A DNA stretch of 64,000 bases from Pseudomonadota bacterium. GTDB lineage: Bacteria > Desulfobacterota > Binatia > Binatales > Binataceae. Below the pieces are notes generated by a model. It was not told the origin of the DNA, searched no databases, and worked only from the letters and a program-made list of their open reading frames with translations. Positions 18,801-27,530 of this stretch are shown here, piece by piece. The stretch lies in contig JAJPHZ010000013.1 in assembly GCA_021325025.1 (NCBI GenBank), positions 62,001 to 126,000 on the forward strand. The letters are read 5' to 3'. The translations under genes were made by a program, and so were the position numbers. Every line of letters begins with the position of its first letter. Within the stretch, counting starts at the first letter, position 1.

Positions 18801-19305
18801 CGCCCTGGCCAAATACCATGTCGGGCTGGGTGTCGGTGTTGAAGGGATCGTCATACTCCAGGACCCGGTTGTTGCCCTGGTCAACGACGTAGAGGTTGCC
18901 CGCGGCATCGACCGCCACGCGCGAGGGGAAACATAGCGTGGCGCCGGTTACCGCGGCATTGTTGCATTGCGAACCCCAGGAGAGAAAATCCGGCTGGCCG
19001 ATTACGAGATCGGCGGGACTGCCGTTGTTGAGTGCGCTGATACTGTGCCATCCCAGCACGCGATGGTTGCCAGCGTCGGCCACATACAGACGGTTGGGTA
19101 TAACGCTGCGATCGACAGCCACTGCCTGCGGCGTCCATAGCCCGGCGTTGCTGACGATGTTGACGCCGTTATGCGTGAAGTCAAACTGGCCCAACACCCG
19201 ATTCGCCGCCACCTCGGCCATCGGTGCGCGAACCCATGTGGTCAGGAGCGCGGTTACAATAACGAGCTTTGCCGCGTGACTCGATGATAAATAGCGCACG
19301 GACAC
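15898..19305 (-). CDS. Large secreted NHL-repeat beta-propeller protein, copy A
   Basis: A 1135-residue exported protein. A signal peptide at the N-terminus is followed by ~750 residues of NHL-type repeats with the recurring core AAGNLYVVDQGNNRVLEY, alternating with VFGQGGSF and a Cys-containing insert. A Thr/Pro-rich linker lies at ~783-816 (PTPTPTPSATPTPSRTP), then a ~310-residue C-terminal region of Ig/IPT-like beta strands. The number of repeats exceeds one six-bladed propeller, so two or more propellers are likely. GTG at 19305 is the chosen start. It is a tandem paralogue of the 19554-22979 gene. A role in cell-surface binding or adhesion is inferred; no catalytic motif is seen. Confidence 0.85.
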   Translation of the reverse strand: MSVRYLSSSHAAKLVIVTALLTTWVRAPMAEVAANRVLGQFDFTHNGVNIVSNAGLWTPQAVAVDRSVIPNRLYVADAGNHRVLGWHSISALNNGSPADLVIGQPDFLSWGSQCNNAAVTGATLCFPSRVAVDAAGNLYVVDQGNNRVLEYDDPFNTDTQPDMVFGQGGSFTSTACNKGGTITAGTLCNPAGVAVDNVGNLFISDNGNSRVLEYNLPLASDDQADVVFGQFGLFNSGKCNLGGVSANSLCNPQAVAVDQLGNLYVEDSGNFRALEYNAPFANTTADLVFGQSNDFTSNTNPCPSPPVAAVLCSPGGLALDNGGNLYISDSSFSRIQAYSFPARTGNTEPVAVVGQPNFNSGLCDNGGVDGATVCLPGGMATDDDNDLFVADFGNQRVLKYLNPLATNPPNTQASLVLGQGALDRNGINGTKPNSLGSPRAVALDFSVTPNRLYVADTGNNRVLGWHSVAAFSNGAPADLVIGQKDFFSAGCNQNRTDSQGNSLPAADTLCAPGGLAVDSAGDLWVADSGNFRVLQYNPPFASGLTTDQSAVVVLGQQGSFTTRIENNGGVSARSMAAPAGLAVDAADALYVADPDNNRVLKYNNPRAFNPIADTVFGQGGSFSTNLCNYNSGCHTQGCLATASALCGPAAVAVNVAGNVYIADTLNNRALQYPPGASGNPVANVVVGQKNFSAPSCTTLCQPQGLGLDAAGNLYVTDGLASEIKEFDAPLVNNAPVNLVIGIKLCGQAQSLADTMCGVVGLGFDATGNLYAADTFDDRVLVFNRPAVPTPTPTPSATPTPSRTPAPTATATPGPGVPFISALPPTIHTGAQFKIDGSGFTNGSRVNFFVSTSDGAINAGPLTPSAFSPAQLTVPVPAAVPLGQGVVAVEVVNTDKSYTVSNVVLTLLQGNPAMGIPSLVGVNSAPISPDSVSAGVATANVQTVVVQGSTVTLNGAGFDAVNGVAVDLFCACPGGRVPAFFINPSLELSSTQIVFDLPSSGPQAPATGPGSFVVHNKGAAGTYSMMSNALSVPIGQQISVTAVGQSGTEVMVFGTGFSTLTVINLFNVQGAVTVNLGGLNASGKPKIPLTLVDAQEVTFTVPAAAVPGAAYVQALNPPFVPFTSSGNAAGGAFTLK

Positions 19306-19553
19306 AGCGCTTTATCATAGCCGGAAGATGAAAATACCTCCAGATTGGAAGGCGGGAAAAAAGTTCATTTTTTACAAAATCGCCGCTTTCGATATTCAAT
19401 AGGAACAGAGTCCCGAAATAGATCAAGTGCGCAATTTAGAATTCACTAATTATCGCCGGTCACATCAAAGTACTAATTAAATAGCCAATTTAAACTGCGA
19501 CACATCGGTTCACGCTCCCCATGCCCCTCGCTCCATGCCATCCATTCAGATGC

Positions 19554-22500
19554 TTATTCCACCCTAAACGCGCCGCCCGCCCCGTTTCCGGAACTGGTGA
19601 AAGGGATAAAGGGCGGATTAAGTGCCTGCACGTAACCCGGCCCGCGAGTGGCTGCGGCCGGCATCACGAAACTTATCCGCGTCTGATCGATGAAGTTGAG
19701 CGGGATGCGCGGCGAGCCGTTGGGTTTAAGCCCGCCCAGATTGACCGGTGAGCCGCCCTGTAGATTGAAGAAATTGATCACCGTAGCGGTGGAAAATCCC
19801 GTACCCGATACCATCACAATACCGTCGGCTTCATTGACCGAAGTCACCGTGATCTTTTGGCCGATTGGGACCGAGACGGAGTTGCTCTGACGCGTGAAGC
19901 TGCCATCGGCCCCCTTGTTGGTTACCACGAAAGCGCCGGGGCCGGTGGCCGGCATTTGCGGCCCCGAGGAGGGAACCGGCAACGAAATTCTGGTCGAGGT
20001 CAGGCCGGGGTCGCCTGGATTGAGCAGGAACGGGCCGACTTTTCCAGCCGGACAGGCGCAGTAAAGATCGACCGCGACGCCATTGGTCGCATCGAAACCG
20101 GCGCCGTCGAGCGTCACCGGATGGCCCTGCGGCACAACGGTTTCCACGTTGGCGACGGCAACCGCGGGATTGGTGCTGTCCGATGCGATGGGGGTGCCGT
20201 TGATGGCGCTGATGCTGGGGATGGCGGCGGCCGGATTACCCTGGAGCAGGGCCAGCATCAGGTTGGACGGCACAAAGCCATCGCCGGTATTCACCACCTG
20301 TACCGCCGCAACGCCTTGTCCGAGCGGGTTGTCGGATGGAATCGCGACGGTAAGGCGGCTGGCAGAGAAAGCCAGCGGCGTAAAGGGGCCGGTATTGATC
20401 GACCCTGCCGCCGTGGCGACGAAAAAATTCACCACCGACTGCGGCGTAAAGCCGCTGCCGTCGATGGTAAAGCTGGCACCAGCCCTGATCACTGGCGGAA
20501 TCGCGCTGATCAACGGCGGCGCGGGCGCCGGAGTTGAGGTCGGACCGGCGCTCGGCGTCGGACTGGGGATGGGCGTGGGACCGGCGGGTGTCGCGGTGGG
20601 GGTCAGCGTCCTCGGCGCGGTCGGGGTCGGCGCCAGTGCGAACTCCATCACCCGGTTGTTGAAGGTGTCGGCAGCATAGAGCACCGCGGAGGCGTCCAGC
20701 GCCAGGCCTGACACGCCGCAAAACGTGCTGTCGCCGGCAAGGTCCTGAGCACACTGCTCGGCTCCAATCACGGCCGACGGCGGCATGCTGCTGCGCACCG
20801 GCGCATCGTACTGGTTGACCGCCGAGCGGCCGGTATTGGCGATAAAGAGCGCCTCGCGATTGACTGCCAATCCTTGAGGAGCGCACAAGCCATTGCAGTT
20901 CAGGGCGCGAAAGTCGACCTGCCCGATGACCAGGTCGGCGACCTTGGCGGGCGCCAGCGGCGTGTCAAAAATCAGCGCTCGATTGTTGCCGGTGTCGGCG
21001 ATGTACAGCCGGCCGATGTCGTCGATCGCAACCGCGGTCGGGCCGCATAAGGCGTCGGCACTGGTGAAGCATCCCGAACTGTCGCAGGAGCCGTCGAAAT
21101 TGCAGGCGTTGGCGGTGAAGCTGCCGCCCTGCCCGAAGACCGCGTCGGCGATGGTGTCGCTTGCGTCCGCATGGTCATATTCCAGGACCCGGTTGTTTTG
21201 CGGATCGGCGACATACAGATTGCCAGCCGCATCGAGCGCCACTGCGGCCGGCGCCGCCAGGCTCGCGGCGCTCACCCCGCCCAGATTGCGAATCCGCGTG
21301 CTGAAGCTGCCCTGCTGTCCGAACACGCGTGTGGCGGCCACAGCCACGGTTTTGCCGCTGCTAAAGGGCGCTTTGTACTCCAGCACGCGAAAGTTGTTGG
21401 AGTCGGCAACATACAGGTTTCCCGCCGCATCGACCGCGACTCCGCCCGGCTGACACAGCGTATCGGCGGCCGGCTGGGAATTGCCGGCGGCGTCGATTCG
21501 GTTTTGATTGCATCCGGTGGACAGGAAGTCGGGTTGGCCAATCACCAGGTCGGCTGGCGCTCCCTTTTCAAACGCCGGCACCCGGCGCCATCCCAGCACC
21601 CGGCTGTTGTTGGTGTCGGCGACGTAAAGGCGGTTGGGAACCGTGCTGAAATCCACGGCCACCGCGCGCGGACCATAAAGGCTGTTCGCCTTGGGCTGGT
21701 TTACCCCATTGCGGTCCAAAGAGGATTGCCCGAGGGCCACAATCGCGCTGGCGCCCTTCGCGTTCTCGATTGGATCGATTAATTCGAGCACTCGATGGTT
21801 GGCGGAGTCGGCCACAAACAGCTCATCCGCACCGTCCGCCTTCACTCCGAAGGGCAGGCACAGACTCGCGGGTCCCACTCCCCCGTAGTTGCATACTTCC
21901 GAGTTGAAGTTGGGCTGACCCAAAACCGCGACCGGCGTCGTGTTGCCGGTACCCAAAGGATTTTCGTACACCTGGATTCGCGAATAGAGCACACCCGTAA
22001 GGTAGAGGTTGTCGGCGCTGTCGAGTGCCAGACCGCCGGCTTTGCAAATCGTGCCGCGGCCCGGCTGCGCTGCGCACCAGTCAAGCCGGGTCTCGAAATC
22101 AGGCTGGGCGAAAACCAGATTGGCTGCGGTGTTGCCGCCCAGCGGATCGACATAGGCCAGCACGCGCAGGTTGCCGCTGTCGCCTACATAGAGGTTGCCC
22201 AAGCTATCGACAGCAAGAATGGTTGGACGGCATAGCGAGCTTGCGCTGAGTCCGTCCCTATTGCAAGCCCCGGTGGAAAAGCTGCCGTGCTGTCCCCAGA
22301 CGCGATCTGCCCGCGCATCGGTGCGCAGTGGGTTGTCGAATTCCAGCACGCGGGAATTGTCCGTATCGGCGATGTAGAGGTTGCCTGCGGAATCGACGGC
22401 CAGGTCGTTGGGATTGCACAAGGTGGCCGCGCTGATACTTCCACCCTTGTTGCAGGCGCTGGAGGTAAAGCTGCCGTCCTGCCCGAAAACCCGCTCGGGC

Positions 22501-22979
22501 AGCGTGTCGGTGTCGAATGGATCGTCGTACTCCAGCACCCGGTTGTTGCCGCCGTCGGTCACATAGACATTTCCCCCTCCGTCAACCGCTACCCGCAGCG
22601 GAGCACACAGCGTGGCGGCGGAAACCGCCGCGCTGTTGCATTGCGAACTCCAGGACAGAAAATCCTTCTGGCCGATTACCAGGTCAGCGGGCGCGCCGTT
22701 GGCCAGCCGCTCTATACTGCGCCATCCCAGCACCCGATGGTTGCCCAGGTCGGCGACGTACAGCCGGTTGGGAGTAACGCTGCGATCCACTGCCACACCC
22801 AGCGGATTTAACAGGCCCGTGCTGCCCAGGATGTTGACCGCATTGTGCGAAAAGTCCAGTTGACCCAGGACCCCGGATGCGGCCGGATTCGCGGCGGCAC
22901 GCGGCGCGTGACGCACGGAGAGCACTATCGCGAGCACAAGTGTCGGCGCAACCGTGGATCCCCGCAAACGTAACCGCAT
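19554..22979 (-). CDS. Large secreted NHL-repeat beta-propeller protein, copy B
   Basis: A 1141-residue paralogue of copy A: a signal peptide (LVLAIVLSVRHAPRAAA), then many NHL blades with cores such as DSAGNLYIADTDNSRVLEF, a Pro/Thr-rich linker at ~780-821, and an Ig/IPT-like C-terminal region. Each blade pair contains a conserved short Cys motif (CNKGGSISAATLCNP type), so disulfides may lock blades outside the cytoplasm. The ATG at 22979 has AGGGAG upstream. It is divergent from the MacB-like exporter gene, which starts 213 bases away. No enzyme motif is visible. Confidence 0.85.
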   Translation of the reverse strand: MRLRLRGSTVAPTLVLAIVLSVRHAPRAAANPAASGVLGQLDFSHNAVNILGSTGLLNPLGVAVDRSVTPNRLYVADLGNHRVLGWRSIERLANGAPADLVIGQKDFLSWSSQCNSAAVSAATLCAPLRVAVDGGGNVYVTDGGNNRVLEYDDPFDTDTLPERVFGQDGSFTSSACNKGGSISAATLCNPNDLAVDSAGNLYIADTDNSRVLEFDNPLRTDARADRVWGQHGSFSTGACNRDGLSASSLCRPTILAVDSLGNLYVGDSGNLRVLAYVDPLGGNTAANLVFAQPDFETRLDWCAAQPGRGTICKAGGLALDSADNLYLTGVLYSRIQVYENPLGTGNTTPVAVLGQPNFNSEVCNYGGVGPASLCLPFGVKADGADELFVADSANHRVLELIDPIENAKGASAIVALGQSSLDRNGVNQPKANSLYGPRAVAVDFSTVPNRLYVADTNNSRVLGWRRVPAFEKGAPADLVIGQPDFLSTGCNQNRIDAAGNSQPAADTLCQPGGVAVDAAGNLYVADSNNFRVLEYKAPFSSGKTVAVAATRVFGQQGSFSTRIRNLGGVSAASLAAPAAVALDAAGNLYVADPQNNRVLEYDHADASDTIADAVFGQGGSFTANACNFDGSCDSSGCFTSADALCGPTAVAIDDIGRLYIADTGNNRALIFDTPLAPAKVADLVIGQVDFRALNCNGLCAPQGLAVNREALFIANTGRSAVNQYDAPVRSSMPPSAVIGAEQCAQDLAGDSTFCGVSGLALDASAVLYAADTFNNRVMEFALAPTPTAPRTLTPTATPAGPTPIPSPTPSAGPTSTPAPAPPLISAIPPVIRAGASFTIDGSGFTPQSVVNFFVATAAGSINTGPFTPLAFSASRLTVAIPSDNPLGQGVAAVQVVNTGDGFVPSNLMLALLQGNPAAAIPSISAINGTPIASDSTNPAVAVANVETVVPQGHPVTLDGAGFDATNGVAVDLYCACPAGKVGPFLLNPGDPGLTSTRISLPVPSSGPQMPATGPGAFVVTNKGADGSFTRQSNSVSVPIGQKITVTSVNEADGIVMVSGTGFSTATVINFFNLQGGSPVNLGGLKPNGSPRIPLNFIDQTRISFVMPAAATRGPGYVQALNPPFIPFTSSGNGAGGAFRVE

Positions 22980-23192
22980 CGGCCGGCTCCCTTTTCGGGC
23001 TGAAGATTCATTCAGTAGCAGGCTTACCCTTCGCCTCCAGCCCCGTTCCGCACGCCTTCTGCTCCGTCACCATTTTGGCGCCCTTCCGGCTCCACGTGGC
23101 GCGGCGCGGCGCTGCGCTAACGTGCGCCAACTTCCCTCGTCAAATCAGCTACAATGGGAACCACACCGCCCGTAAACGTGCCAAGGATTACG

Positions 23193-25355
23193 ATGCAAAG
23201 CGCTACCCAAATCGCCGTCAACTCTGGTTCGGCGGCGCTGATCGAAATCAAGGACCTGGACAAGACCTACCGGGTGGGTGAAGTCGAAATTCGGGCCTTG
23301 CGCGGCGTCAACTTGAGGATTGAGCGCGGCGAGTTCGTGGCGATCATGGGTGCGTCGGGTTCGGGCAAATCCACCCTGATGAACATGCTGGGATGCCTGG
23401 ACCGCCCCAGCGCCGGGCAATATTTGCTGGAAGGGATCGACGTGGCCTCGCTGGATGACGAAGCATTGGCGGAAATCCGCGGCCGGCGCATCGGCTTCGT
23501 CTTCCAAAGCTTCAACCTGCTGCCGCGCGCCAGCGCCGCTGAAAATGTGGAGCTGCCGTTGTTTTACTCCGGCGCGGCCAACGACGGCGCGCGGCGCGCG
23601 GCCCAGTTGCTGGCGATGGTGGGGCTGGGCGGGCGCGAACGCAGCCATCCCAATCAGCTTTCGGGCGGACAGCAGCAGCGCGTGGCAATCGCGCGCGCGC
23701 TGGTCAATGACCCGGCGATCCTGCTCGCCGACGAGCCCACCGGCAACCTGGATACCCAGAACTCCAACGAAATAATGGCGATCATCCGCCATCTCAACCG
23801 CGAGCGCGGACTGACCACCATCATCGTCACCCACGAGCCGGAGGTGGCGGCCTACGCCGACCGGATAATCACGCTGCGCGACGGCGCCGTGATCGCCGAC
23901 CAACGCACCCAGCCCGCCGCCGCGCTGCTCGTCCCTGAGCCAACCGCCGCGCCCGCCCAAGTATTGTCGGGCTCGGGCGCGTTTGCCCGGATGGCGCTGG
24001 TGGCGGCCTGGCGCGCCCTGCAGCGCAACAAAATGCGCTCGGCGCTGACTATGCTGGGCGTGTTTATCGGCGTTGCCGCGGTGATTGCCACGGTGGCGGT
24101 GGGCCAGGGCGCCAGCGCCTCGGTGCGCGAGCAGATCCAGAGCCTGGGCAGCAATCTGGTCGTAGTGCTGCCCGGCGCGACCACTTCCAACGGCGTGCGC
24201 GCGGGCTTCGGCAGCCTGTCCACGCTCACCGTCGCCGACGCCGATGCGATTTTGAAAGATGCGCCCTCGGTCGCGGCGGTCAGTTACATGGACCGCCAGG
24301 TGGCGCAGGTGGTCAACGCCGAGCGCAACTGGAGCACCAGCATCAACGGCGTGACCCCCTCCTATCTAAGGGTGCGGCAATGGCCGCTGGCGGCAGGACG
24401 CAACTTTACCGAAGAAGAGGCGCGCGCCGGCGCCGCGGTGTGTCTGCTGGGGCAGACGGTAGTCAACAACCTGTTTGACGAAGGCGCCGACCCGATCGGT
24501 GCAATGATCAGGGTCAAGAACTTTCCGCTGCGCGTGATCGGGGTGCTGGCCGCCAAGGGGCAGTCCAACTTCGGCCAGGATCAGGACGACGTGGTGCTGA
24601 TGCCGTTTAACACCGCCGAGCGCAAGGTGCTGGGCACGGCGCAAGTCAGCGCCACCGTCCCCTCCAGTTCGACCGGCTCCAACAATCCAATCCTCAACCC
24701 TTACGCGGGGCTGCCCAGCACCACCGCCTCTAGCCCGGTCTACCAGTCGGCCGCCGCGCTGGTCAGTCCCTTCGGCAGCCCGCCCAAGATTTCGGGCGTG
24801 GTCAACATGATCTTCATCCAGGCCGACGATGCCGCCAGCGTCGATGCGGTGCAGGAAGCGGTCCGCCGGATTCTCCATCGGCGCCACCGCGTCGCTCCCG
24901 GCCAGGACGACGATTTCACCGTGCGCAGTCTCAACGACATCGCGCAGGCCTCCGAAAGCGCCAGCCGCGTGCTGACGCTGCTGTTGGGCACAGTGGCCTC
25001 GATCTCGCTGCTGGTGGGCGGCATCGGCATCATGAACATCCTGCTGGTGTCGGTCACCGAGCGCACCCGTGAGATCGGCATCCGCAAGGCGATCGGCGCC
25101 CGGCGCATCCAGATCCTGATGCAGTTTTTGGTCGAGGCGATTTTGCTCAGCGCGCTGGGCGGGCTGGCCGGGATCGGGTTGGGGATTGTGGCCTCGCGGC
25201 TGATTTCGGCCATCGCCGGATGGCCGGTGCTGGTGTCGCCGCTTGCGGTGGTGGGCGGCTTTCTGTTCTCGGCGCTGATCGGCATCTTCTTCGGCTACTA
25301 TCCGGCCAGCAAGGCGTCGATGCTCGACCCGATCGAGGCGCTGCGCTACGAGTGA
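23193..25355 (+). CDS. MacB-like ABC transporter, fused ATPase and permease
   Basis: A 720-residue fused ABC exporter. The N-terminal ATPase has Walker A GASGSGKS (ends ~S60), the signature LSGGQQQRVAIARAL (~156) and Walker B LLADEPTGNLD. The first transmembrane helix follows at ~290, then a large periplasmic MacB_PCD domain and three C-terminal helices of the FtsX type, ending in YYPASKASMLDPIEALRYE. This is the MacB layout: mechanotransmission rather than transport through the membrane, usually with MacA and a TolC channel. No macA lies beside it; the HlyD/TolC-type genes at 32.6-35.7 kb belong to another family. Start 23193 follows AAGGA. Confidence 0.9.
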   Translation: MQSATQIAVNSGSAALIEIKDLDKTYRVGEVEIRALRGVNLRIERGEFVAIMGASGSGKSTLMNMLGCLDRPSAGQYLLEGIDVASLDDEALAEIRGRRIGFVFQSFNLLPRASAAENVELPLFYSGAANDGARRAAQLLAMVGLGGRERSHPNQLSGGQQQRVAIARALVNDPAILLADEPTGNLDTQNSNEIMAIIRHLNRERGLTTIIVTHEPEVAAYADRIITLRDGAVIADQRTQPAAALLVPEPTAAPAQVLSGSGAFARMALVAAWRALQRNKMRSALTMLGVFIGVAAVIATVAVGQGASASVREQIQSLGSNLVVVLPGATTSNGVRAGFGSLSTLTVADADAILKDAPSVAAVSYMDRQVAQVVNAERNWSTSINGVTPSYLRVRQWPLAAGRNFTEEEARAGAAVCLLGQTVVNNLFDEGADPIGAMIRVKNFPLRVIGVLAAKGQSNFGQDQDDVVLMPFNTAERKVLGTAQVSATVPSSSTGSNNPILNPYAGLPSTTASSPVYQSAAALVSPFGSPPKISGVVNMIFIQADDAASVDAVQEAVRRILHRRHRVAPGQDDDFTVRSLNDIAQASESASRVLTLLLGTVASISLLVGGIGIMNILLVSVTERTREIGIRKAIGARRIQILMQFLVEAILLSALGGLAGIGLGIVASRLISAIAGWPVLVSPLAVVGGFLFSALIGIFFGYYPASKASMLDPIEALRYE

Positions 25356-25436
25356 GCGCACCGCGGTTTGACCTTTGCCGCGAATCGCGATTGTGTTTGC
25401 CTCCGGCGAGCAACACCCAAGCGGAGGTAGCATCAC

Positions 25437-26192
25437 ATGAGCCGATTCGAACAGTATCAGAACAAATATCAGCACGCGCACCTGGAGCGGCGCGAGGGTA
25501 TCCTGCAGGTCACCTTCCATACCGGCGGCAAGGAGATGATCTGGCAGCCGGGTCCGCACACCGAATACGGCGAACTGTTTACCGATATCGCGCGCGACCC
25601 CGACAACAAGGCGGTAATCCTGACCGGCACCGGCAAGTCCTTTTGCGCCGCGATCGACGCCGCCAGTTTTGGCCGCACCACAGCGCAGAGTTGGGATCGG
25701 ATCATCTTCGAAGGCAAGCATCTGCTCATGGACCTGCTCGACATCGAGGTACCGATGATCGCCGCGGTCAACGGTCCGGCTTACGTCCATGCCGAACTGG
25801 CGGTGCTCAGCGATATCGTGCTGGCCAGCGAAGACGCGGAGTTTGCCGACCTCGCCCACTTCCCCGGCGGCGCGGTGCCCGGCGACGGCGTGCACGTGGT
25901 GTGGCCGCTGCTGCTGGGCTATAACCGCGGCCGCTATTTTCTGCTCACCGGCCAAAAGATACCGGCCCGCGAGGCGCTGGCGCTGGGTATCGTCAGCGAG
26001 GTCCTGCCGCGCGAACAATTGCTGGCGCGCGCCTGGGAACTGGCCCGGCAGATCGTCGCCAAACCGCCGCTGACCATCCGCTATGCGCGCACCGCGCTGA
26101 CCCAGCATCTCAAACGCCTGATGCTGGACAATCTGACCGCGGGCCTGGCGGTGGAAGGGCTGGCGATTCTCGACGCCGTCAGCCGCGGCTGA
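25437..26192 (+). CDS. 6-oxocamphor hydrolase-like retro-Claisen enzyme (crotonase fold)
   Basis: A 251-residue crotonase-superfamily protein that lacks the second catalytic glutamate of enoyl-CoA hydratases. Instead it closely follows 6-oxocamphor hydrolase (a beta-diketone C-C hydrolase of camphor degradation) as I recall it, sharing [18 protein letters not shown] and [11 protein letters not shown]. Residues H118, H141, D150 and E240 fall at a constant offset of 4 from the active-site residues reported for that enzyme (H122, H145, D154, E244). It should hydrolyse a non-enolisable or cyclic 1,3-diketone to a keto acid without CoA. A GGAGG site precedes the ATG. The gene is monocistronic or follows the ABC exporter. 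Confidence 0.8.
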   Translation: MSRFEQYQNKYQHAHLERREGILQVTFHTGGKEMIWQPGPHTEYGELFTDIARDPDNKAVILTGTGKSFCAAIDAASFGRTTAQSWDRIIFEGKHLLMDLLDIEVPMIAAVNGPAYVHAELAVLSDIVLASEDAEFADLAHFPGGAVPGDGVHVVWPLLLGYNRGRYFLLTGQKIPAREALALGIVSEVLPREQLLARAWELARQIVAKPPLTIRYARTALTQHLKRLMLDNLTAGLAVEGLAILDAVSRG

Positions 26193-26197
26193 CCGCG

Positions 26198-26333
26198 CCT
26201 CAAACAAGCCGCGCGGGGCTTGCCGTTGAGGAAAACGCGCGGTGGAGGGCTTTTACCCGCTGTCCTCGATGCTCGCGGTGCACCCGGGAAACCTCGCGCG
26301 GAGAGCGATCTTGCCCACGCAAACTCGCTCTCC
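26198..26333 (+). other. Two hairpins in the leader region of the persulfide dioxygenase gene
   Basis: The first structure (26198-26231) pairs CCTCAA with TTGAGG around a nested CAAGCC/GGCTTG stem directly after the oxocamphor-hydrolase-like stop. The second (26300-26333) pairs GGAGAGCGA with TCGCTCTCC over a 16-base loop. Neither ends in a U-tract, so they are not simple intrinsic terminators. They may be mRNA end stabilisers or a structured 5' leader for the gene starting at 26467. I recognise no riboswitch class. Confidence 0.35.
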
Positions 26334-26466
26334 GGCCTGCCCCGGTGTGCGCCCGCGAATCTCAGACTCTTGCCTTCACGGCCGATTAGGTAGAGAAGTC
26401 CCACTGGGGAGCCGGACGTCCACCAGCACCACCGGGGCGAAGCGCCTGCCGGAGCAGGAGGCCACG

Positions 26467-27504
26467 ATGTTCTGCCGCGAACTCAACCGTGGGAAATGCA
26501 AAACCTACCTGCTGGGATGCGAACGCACACGGCGCGCCGCCGTGATCGATCCGCTACGCGAGAACACCGGGCGCTATATTGCCGTGGCCGCCTATCATGA
26601 CTTTCGCATCGAATACGCCATTGATACCCACACCCACGCCGACCATCGCAGCGGCACCTGGGACCTCGCCGAGCTGACCGACGCCAAGGTCGTGATGGAA
26701 CGTCATGCGCCAGCGCCCCATGTCAACCTTCACGTCAGCCACGGCGACGTGCTGGAGGTCGGCGACCTGCGCATCAGGATTTTTCATACGCCCGGCCATA
26801 CTCCCGACGGAATCAGTCTGTACGTCGAGGGATTCTTGTTCACTGGCGATACCCTGCTGATCGGCGGCACCGGCCGCGCCGATTTCGCGGGTGGTGACGC
26901 CGGCCAGCAATACGATGCGATAACCTCCGTGCTGTTCGCGCTGCCCGACGACACCGTGGTGCTTCCCGCGCATGACTATCGCGGCAATCACAACTCGACC
27001 ATCGGCCGCGAGAAGACGTCCAACCCGCGCGTCGCCGGCCGCACCCGCGAGGCTTACATCAGGCTGATGAACAATCTGGGCCTGCCGCTGCCCGACAAAA
27101 TCCAGGAGGCGTTGCAGTCCAACCAGTCCGCGATCGAAGACGACTCGATGAAATTCCCCGACATCGCTCAGCTCAACGCCGTCCATCAGGTCACCGCCGC
27201 CGAGCTGCATGAGCGTCTGGTGCGGGGCGGCACGCCGGTGATTCTCGACGTGCGTGAGCCGGAGGAATACTGTGATGAACTCGGCCACATTCGTGGCAGT
27301 CGATTGATCCCGCTCAAGACCCTGCCCGCCACAGCAAGTGAACTGGAGACCCTTAAGGGCAACGAAATCGTCGTCATCTGCCGCGCCGGCGTCAGAAGCA
27401 GCACCGCCGCCGCGCTGCTCACAGGGCTGGGTTTCGAACATGTCAGCAATCTCAAAGGCGGGATGCTGGAGTGGAACGAGGCTGGCCTGCCGGTGGAGCG
27501 CTGA
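26467..27504 (+). CDS. Persulfide dioxygenase (ETHE1-like) fused to rhodanese
   Basis: A 345-residue two-domain protein. Residues 1-240 are a metallo-beta-lactamase fold with DTHTHADHRSG (H55, H57, D59, H60), FHTPGHTPDG and FTGDTLLIGGTGRADF, as in ETHE1-type sulfur dioxygenases, which oxidise glutathione persulfide to sulfite. Residues ~250-345 are a rhodanese domain whose active-site loop CRAGVRS places the sulfur-carrying cysteine at C305. The same fusion is known as a persulfide dioxygenase-rhodanese enzyme and links sulfite, thiosulfate and persulfide handling. AGGAGG lies 5 bases before the ATG at 26467; longer frames upstream are not used. Confidence 0.9.
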   Translation: MFCRELNRGKCKTYLLGCERTRRAAVIDPLRENTGRYIAVAAYHDFRIEYAIDTHTHADHRSGTWDLAELTDAKVVMERHAPAPHVNLHVSHGDVLEVGDLRIRIFHTPGHTPDGISLYVEGFLFTGDTLLIGGTGRADFAGGDAGQQYDAITSVLFALPDDTVVLPAHDYRGNHNSTIGREKTSNPRVAGRTREAYIRLMNNLGLPLPDKIQEALQSNQSAIEDDSMKFPDIAQLNAVHQVTAAELHERLVRGGTPVILDVREPEEYCDELGHIRGSRLIPLKTLPATASELETLKGNEIVVICRAGVRSSTAAALLTGLGFEHVSNLKGGMLEWNEAGLPVER

Positions 27505-27530
27505 GTGGTCTCGGACCCCGCCGTTTTGCG

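Larger units (their letters stand above)
15898..22979 (-). repeat. Tandem gene duplication of large NHL-repeat proteins
   Basis: Two genes of 1135 and 1141 codons lie head-to-tail with the same domain order. They share nearly the same opening (VLGQFDFTHNGVN versus VLGQLDFSHNAVN) and the same ending (LNPPFVPFTSSGN versus LNPPFIPFTSSGN). The internal NHL blades also form a DNA-level repeat series. The 248-base spacer between them is clearly AT-rich compared with the genes and probably contains the promoter of copy A. Confidence 0.85.

Noticed and set aside
15898..22979. Regularly spaced DNA repeats that might suggest a repeat array
   Set aside because: The periodicity comes from protein-coding NHL blades; units are long, diverged and in frame, unlike CRISPR repeats.
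24366..26207. A 613-codon minus-strand reading frame
   Set aside because: It is antisense to the MacB-like exporter and the oxocamphor-hydrolase-like gene, and has no ribosome site or recognisable domain.
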